From: Bifidobacterium callitrichos DSM 23973
GTDB taxonomy: Bacteria; Actinomycetota; Actinomycetes; Actinomycetales; Bifidobacteriaceae
DNA length: 64,000 bases
Direction: 5' to 3'
Assembly (NCBI RefSeq): GCF_000741175.1
Contig: NZ_JGYS01000001.1
Location: 286,198-350,197 of the forward strand
Shown here: positions 60,593 through 64,000 of the stretch, one piece after another
Numbering within the stretch: position 1 is the stretch's first letter
Layout of the letters: every line of letters begins with the position of its first letter
The notes under the pieces: generated by a model
Database searches by the model: none
The model's input: the letters and a program-made list of their open reading frames with translations, nothing else
What the model was told of the DNA's origin: nothing
Program-made: the position numbers and the translations under genes

Positions 60593-60787
60593 ATGGCGAA
60601 GTACACGAGGGAGCGGCGGCGGCGTGCATTGGAGTTGCATACTTGGTACGGGCGTTGCGTTGCGGATATGATCCGGGAGTTGGGTCATACCAGTAGGGAT
60701 GCGTTGCGCATGTGGCACCGGGGCTGGCTCGAGGAACAGAAAACCGGGCTGTGTCAGCGAGGGGTGATGAACTGTCCATTCGTATGA
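60593..60787 (+). pseudogene. IS3-family transposase OrfA, truncated fragment
   Basis: The first 64 residues of an OrfA-like protein, MAKYTRERRRRALELHTWYG then RCVADMIRELGHTSRDALRMWHRGWLEE. This is the Tnp_1-type helix-turn-helix. The ATG follows GGGAGGCGGACT, so the start looks intact. The frame stops at 60787 after a change to unrelated sequence. It points away from the OrfB fragment, so the two do not come from one simple intact element. From 60788 to 60958 no gene is seen. Confidence 0.7.
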
Positions 60788-60958
60788 GGTGTTTCTCGCG
60801 CGGAGATGGGAGTCGTTCTGTATACTATCTGATACATAGAGGCCAATGCTTCTGTGCTACTCCAACGACATCGTTGTCGTCGATACTTGTTTCATGGTTG
60901 AAGGCGATATGCGTGACTATATCAAACATGAATAGGTTTCTGCACTAAGGATATCATC

Positions 60959-61489
60959 ATGGGTGCCATCAAGAGATTTGTCGCATTGATTATGGCGTCG
61001 TTTCTTTCTCTTTTTATCGGATCTCCAGCATTTGCTGTCGAAAGTAGCGGCAATGTTGAGCTTCGGTCATGTCCCGAGGTTGGTCAGACATCGGTTACCG
61101 CTACCATCGCCAACCGTAACTATCATATCGGTGTGGGGCCGATTTTCCGTGCCGGCCCTGGTGGAACAGTCACTGCCTCGACCGCAAAAAGTTATACAAT
61201 AAGTGTTACGTCCAACGTATCGGGCAGTATAACTGCTGGGCAAATCGTTCAGGCTTCGGTTTCCGCAGGGGTCTCTGGTGCAGCGTCTTCCACTAGTTCG
61301 ACTTCGTACCAGTATTCGCGCGATATCTCTCCTGGGCGATACGGAAACATGCAATACGGCAACTTTGGAACTCGAGTGAACGTCAAGAAAACCACCATAG
61401 TCGCTCCTTGCAACGTTAAAGTTCTTGCTTCCGGAAGCGCTGTTGTGCCAAGTTCGAATGTATGGGGTTATAATTACTGGGAGAGTTAG
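60959..61489 (+). CDS. Secreted Ser/Thr-rich protein, possibly pore-forming-like
   Basis: Exported protein (176 aa), not firmly recognised. It has a signal peptide (residues 1-26, SPAFA cleavage site before VESSG). The mature region is strongly beta-patterned and Ser/Thr/Val-rich, including AKSYTISVTSNVSGSITAGQ and SASVSAGVSGAASS-like alternation, then ISPGRYGNMQYGNFGTRV. Two cysteines, in LRSCPE and APCNVK, may be bonded. Alternating polar/apolar Ser/Thr segments resemble the membrane-inserting hairpin of aerolysin/ETX-MTX2-type toxins, but this is only a resemblance. The ATG follows CTAAGGATATCATC. The next gene starts six bases after its stop. Confidence 0.75.
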   Translation: MGAIKRFVALIMASFLSLFIGSPAFAVESSGNVELRSCPEVGQTSVTATIANRNYHIGVGPIFRAGPGGTVTASTAKSYTISVTSNVSGSITAGQIVQASVSAGVSGAASSTSSTSYQYSRDISPGRYGNMQYGNFGTRVNVKKTTIVAPCNVKVLASGSAVVPSSNVWGYNYWES

Positions 61490-61495
61490 GGCATC

Positions 61496-62077
61496 ATGAA
61501 TGATCGAAAGAACGTAAGGACGAAGGCGGCGATTGTAGTTGCCGTGATCGTCCTGCTGACAGTTGTGATCGGCGCCATGTGGGTTGGTTTCTTCAACGGC
61601 GGTAACGGCGAGGGGAATTCCCGCGGTTCGACGACGGCGAAGACTCCAAACTCCTCCTCCGAATCGGACACTGCGCATGTTCTTGATGAGAAAAGCGTGG
61701 CCAAACTCAACAAGACTGTGAAAGACGCTGCCGAAATCGATTCGATACACTATCGCATGCGTGCCGGCGCGCGTCCTAGTTACCGGACTGACAATCACGG
61801 CAAGCGACAGACCATGGCCATCCTCGATGTCGATAATTCGACATGGGACGCTGGGGACTACCAGCTCACGGTCTACTGCATGGGTACCGGGACGCTTGAC
61901 GTGTCCTTCTCCATCGGGGAGACGCACGAGGAACGCTCCATGACCTGTTCGAAAGACATCGCACAGGAGTCATTGAACGTGCATACCGAAGGTGCTGACA
62001 AAGGGCAGGTCGGCATCACACCGTCCGAAGATTCAAAGTGCGAAATCGCCTATCTGACCTACCAGTCTGTCTCGTGA
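61496..62077 (+). CDS. Membrane-anchored protein partnered with the secreted protein
   Basis: Not recognised (193 aa). A short charged N-terminus is followed by one helix (residues about 10-32, AAIVVAVIVLLTVVIGAMWV), then a Gly/Ser/Thr/Asn linker and an exterior domain of about 130 residues. That domain has three cysteines (CMGTGT, MTCSKD, DSKCEI) and beta-type sequence, for example MAILDVDNSTWDAGDYQLTV. Six bases separate it from the secreted protein's gene, so they form an operon closed by a terminator. A surface receptor or an immunity-like partner for the secreted protein is possible, without direct evidence. Confidence 0.72.
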   Translation: MNDRKNVRTKAAIVVAVIVLLTVVIGAMWVGFFNGGNGEGNSRGSTTAKTPNSSSESDTAHVLDEKSVAKLNKTVKDAAEIDSIHYRMRAGARPSYRTDNHGKRQTMAILDVDNSTWDAGDYQLTVYCMGTGTLDVSFSIGETHEERSMTCSKDIAQESLNVHTEGADKGQVGITPSEDSKCEIAYLTYQSVS

Positions 62078-62113
62078 AACGGTACGCGTCGGTACTGATG
62101 CCGTCATGTGAGG

Positions 62114-62149
62114 GAATCCTGCGGTACTATCTACCGCAGGATTCTTTTT
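62114..62149 (+). terminator. Intrinsic terminator of the secreted/anchored pair
   Basis: GAATCCTGCGGTA-CTATC-TACCGCAGGATTC is a perfect 13-bp stem followed by TTTTTA. Confidence 0.92.
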
Positions 62150-62167
62150 ACCAAAGGAGTGGTTTGA

Positions 62168-62644
62168 ATGCCGAATCGTGCGGAACGTCGCGCCAAGGCG
62201 AAGGCCGATCGTAGGGGAGTGCCGTCGCAGTACGACTCCACCCGCGGCCGCGGCCGGTCGGGAATGATCGATGAGTACCAGCTGCAGGAGCGTTCCCGCA
62301 GACTGCAGGAGGGCGAGTCCGTAGGCCCGTGGAAGCCGACCGGCGGCACGATCGAGGCCGACGCCGAGACCGCGACGCTCACCACCAATCCCAACTACCG
62401 GGATCCGCAGGCGTTCCGCGCCCCGCATTCGACCCGCCAGTGGTTTCGCGTGGGCAGCTGGACGCTGATCACGCTCGCCGTCATCGCGTTCTTCGTGGTC
62501 ATGTGGCTGCCGAGCGCCGCCCGCCCGATGTGGCTCGTCGCCACCGTCGCCGGCGTGTTCATCGTCGGCGTGGTGAGCCTGTTCTTCACCGCCGGCGACT
62601 CGAAGCACAATCCGAATCTCGACCAGAACGGCACCGCCGTCTGA
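62168..62644 (+). CDS. Conserved hypothetical membrane protein
   Basis: Membrane protein (158 aa) of unknown function. The N-terminus is basic (RAERRAKAKADRRG) and soluble for 90 residues. Two helices follow: residues about 96-116 (WTLITLAVIAFFVVMWLP) and 120-140 (WLVATVAGVFIVGVVSLFF). The end is short and polar. The ATG follows ACCAAAGGAGTGGTTTGA. The codon use matches the core genome rather than the island before it, so this gene probably marks the island's right boundary. No family is recognised. Confidence 0.8.
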   Translation: MPNRAERRAKAKADRRGVPSQYDSTRGRGRSGMIDEYQLQERSRRLQEGESVGPWKPTGGTIEADAETATLTTNPNYRDPQAFRAPHSTRQWFRVGSWTLITLAVIAFFVVMWLPSAARPMWLVATVAGVFIVGVVSLFFTAGDSKHNPNLDQNGTAV

Positions 62645-62703
62645 TCAGTCCGACCGTCGTCCGGAATCCGTTGGCGGAATCGCAGGACCCGCAAATGACG
62701 CGA

Positions 62704-62748
62704 ATATGAGAAAAGCGCACGATATGATGTCGTGCGCTTTTCTCATAT
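62704..62748. terminator. Bidirectional terminator between convergent genes
   Basis: ATATGAGAAAAGCGCACGA (62704-62722) pairs perfectly over 19 bp with 62730-62748. A-rich on one side and T-rich on the other, so it can serve both directions. Confidence 0.92.
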
Positions 62749-62755
62749 AGTTCGT

Positions 62756-63553
62756 CTACTTCGTGCCGCCGTTCATATAGTCGATGTCGAAGCCGGCGGC
62801 CGTATTGTACGTGATCACATGCTCGTCTATCGACCCGTCGGACGTGCGAATGTCCACATCCACCGTACGGGGAAGCAGCTCGTCGCCCGTATACCGCGGG
62901 GTCGCCATATACTCGATCGTGCCGTTCCTGTGCGAACGCAGCCAGTCACGTGCCCTGGACTCCGTGTAGGCCATGCCGCCCGGCGTCGCGTCATTGTCAC
63001 CCACGTTCTGCGTTCGGGTGCCGGTGACCATGTTGCGTTCCGCATCCTCGCCGCCGAGGCTCTTGGCGATCAGGTGCGAACGGTTGAACAGATAGCCGTG
63101 GTACTTGTCGCCGTCGGAGAAGACGATCTCGACCTTCGGATTGTGCTCCGGCCATCCGGCGATGGTGTCCGGCATGTCACGCTCCCTGTCGGAGCCCGAC
63201 TGCATGAGCTGGTATGTGACGACGCCGACCGCCATGCCAGCCCGACCCAGCGAGTCAAGCTCCGAGTAGCGGATCTCGCCGGCCGAGGGCATGGTCCCGG
63301 CTGCGGAGAAATCGGCCTTGCCAGTCACCTTGTAGTAGTTGGGCGCGTCCGTCTCGGACCAGGTGCCGTCACTGCCGGATGATGTCGAAGAACTCGACTG
63401 CGATGCACTCGACTGCGAACTGTTCGCATAGTTGCGCGCCTCGTCGATCAGCGACTGCGCGTCGGACGCTGAGCATCCGCCGGCCGTGATCGTCAATAGA
63501 CCGGCAAGCAGTCCGGCAATGACCTTGTTGAACAATGCATGCTTGTGCGACAC
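62756..63553 (-). CDS. Secreted lipoprotein DNA/RNA non-specific endonuclease
   Basis: Predicted extracytoplasmic nuclease (265 aa). The signal peptide ends in a lipobox (ITAGGC), then a 40-residue Ser-rich linker, then the nuclease domain. Its motif YLFNRSHLIAKSLGGEDAER is that of the EndA/streptodornase (beta-beta-alpha metal) nucleases, with the catalytic His in RSHL; NMVTGTRTQNVGD gives the metal-binding Asn region. The family can degrade extracellular DNA or take part in its uptake. The start is GTG at 63553 after GAGAGGAATACCATC. The gene converges on the previous one at a shared terminator. Confidence 0.87.
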   Translation of the reverse strand: MSHKHALFNKVIAGLLAGLLTITAGGCSASDAQSLIDEARNYANSSQSSASQSSSSTSSGSDGTWSETDAPNYYKVTGKADFSAAGTMPSAGEIRYSELDSLGRAGMAVGVVTYQLMQSGSDRERDMPDTIAGWPEHNPKVEIVFSDGDKYHGYLFNRSHLIAKSLGGEDAERNMVTGTRTQNVGDNDATPGGMAYTESRARDWLRSHRNGTIEYMATPRYTGDELLPRTVDVDIRTSDGSIDEHVITYNTAAGFDIDYMNGGTK

Positions 63554-63819
63554 GATGGTATTCCTCTCTGACGTCGTGATGCATAGATTCGTCATCCTAC
63601 AACCTGATTGCCGAAACCAGGTGCCTGACTCACGAGACGTTCACGATCACGTTCACGTTCACAGCCAGAAGGCGGACGGGTAAGTAATCGAGTGCAATGC
63701 GGGGATACTGTATCGCGGAATCAGGAAACGCAGGATGCAAGGTTGTGCGTTTTTCCGTATGTCGTGCCGTAGAGTGGGAACTGCTGGATTCTCTAATCGT
63801 CAAAGAGAGGTAGGAACCA

Positions 63820-64000
63820 ATGAAGGTCGACATTCTCACCCGCGAATACCCGCCGCACGTCTACGGTGGAGCCGGCGTGCATGCCGAGGAGCTGTCCAAG
63901 GTACTGGCCGAGCGCGTCGACGTGACCGTGCGCGCGTTCGACGGTCCCCGCACCGAGGCTGATGTTCCGGCCATCCCCAACGCCGCCGAGGCGAAGGGAT
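63820..64000 (+). CDS. glgA: Glycogen synthase, GT4 type (partial, runs off the window)
   Basis: The first 60 residues of a glycosyltransferase beginning MKVDILTREYPPHVYGGAGV. This is the N-terminal signature of the actinobacterial glycogen synthase/GlgM type (TREYPPxVYGGAGVH), which uses ADP-glucose. The ATG follows AGAGAGGTAGGAACCA. The rest lies beyond base 64000. Confidence 0.88.
   Translation, partial: MKVDILTREYPPHVYGGAGVHAEELSKVLAERVDVTVRAFDGPRTEADVPAIPNAAEAKG

Noticed and set aside
63638..63665. GTTCAC repeats before glgA as a repeat array
   Set aside because: Only three short units with changing spacing, so no CRISPR or tandem array can be claimed.

Overview
The window is high-GC, densely coded actinobacterial DNA that reads like Bifidobacterium. 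The signs are TTG and GTG starts, a PAC2-family protein, an actinobacterial-type glycogen synthase, split PntA/PntB transhydrogenase genes, neighbouring lepA and hemW, and a large LacI-controlled glycoside locus. The genus is inferred from gene content; species cannot be fixed. No rRNA, CRISPR array or prophage was seen.

Layout: 0-3.3 kb holds uppP (cut by the window start), a fructosamine-kinase-like gene, a PAC2 gene and five tRNAs (Gly-GCC, Cys-GCA, Val-GAC, Val-CAC, Gly-GCC). 3.5-11.4 kb holds an M23-like peptidase, two convergent long-chain acyl-CoA synthetases and the proton-translocating transhydrogenase. 11.6-27.8 kb is a carbohydrate locus: two SGNH/CE2-type esterases, GH1, an Opp-family ABC importer, GH2 beta-mannosidase, a LacI regulator and a mannose-isomerase-like AGE protein. 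Copies of an AACCGGTT-centred operator sit at its promoters. The parts fit uptake and intracellular breakdown of acetylated gluco-/manno-oligosaccharides: import, deacetylation, exo-cleavage to mannose and glucose, then mannose to fructose. One importer ATPase gene carries a one-base frameshift.

27.8-39.5 kb is mostly housekeeping: alpha/beta hydrolase, rplY, ilvE, a UPF0126 membrane protein, rpsT (TTG start), lepA, hemW, a Gfo/Idh/MocA oxidoreductase, a Bcp peroxiredoxin and an aminotransferase. Several intergenic gaps here contain unusual short motifs repeated in both orientations. 39.5-51.2 kb is accessory and regulatory: a TetR/ABC/FtsX export module with duplicated operators, a two-part amidohydrolase, flavodoxin, an SDR/LysR pair and an old-yellow-enzyme/TetR pair. 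51.4-57.5 kb is gltBD.

57.6-62.1 kb is an accessory island. It has an AT-rich set of small exported protein, NarL-type histidine kinase and response regulator, then two opposed IS3-family remnants, then a secreted Ser/Thr-rich protein paired with a membrane-anchored protein. This is the best candidate here for an undescribed system. The window closes with a small membrane protein, a lipoprotein nuclease and the start of a glycogen synthase gene.
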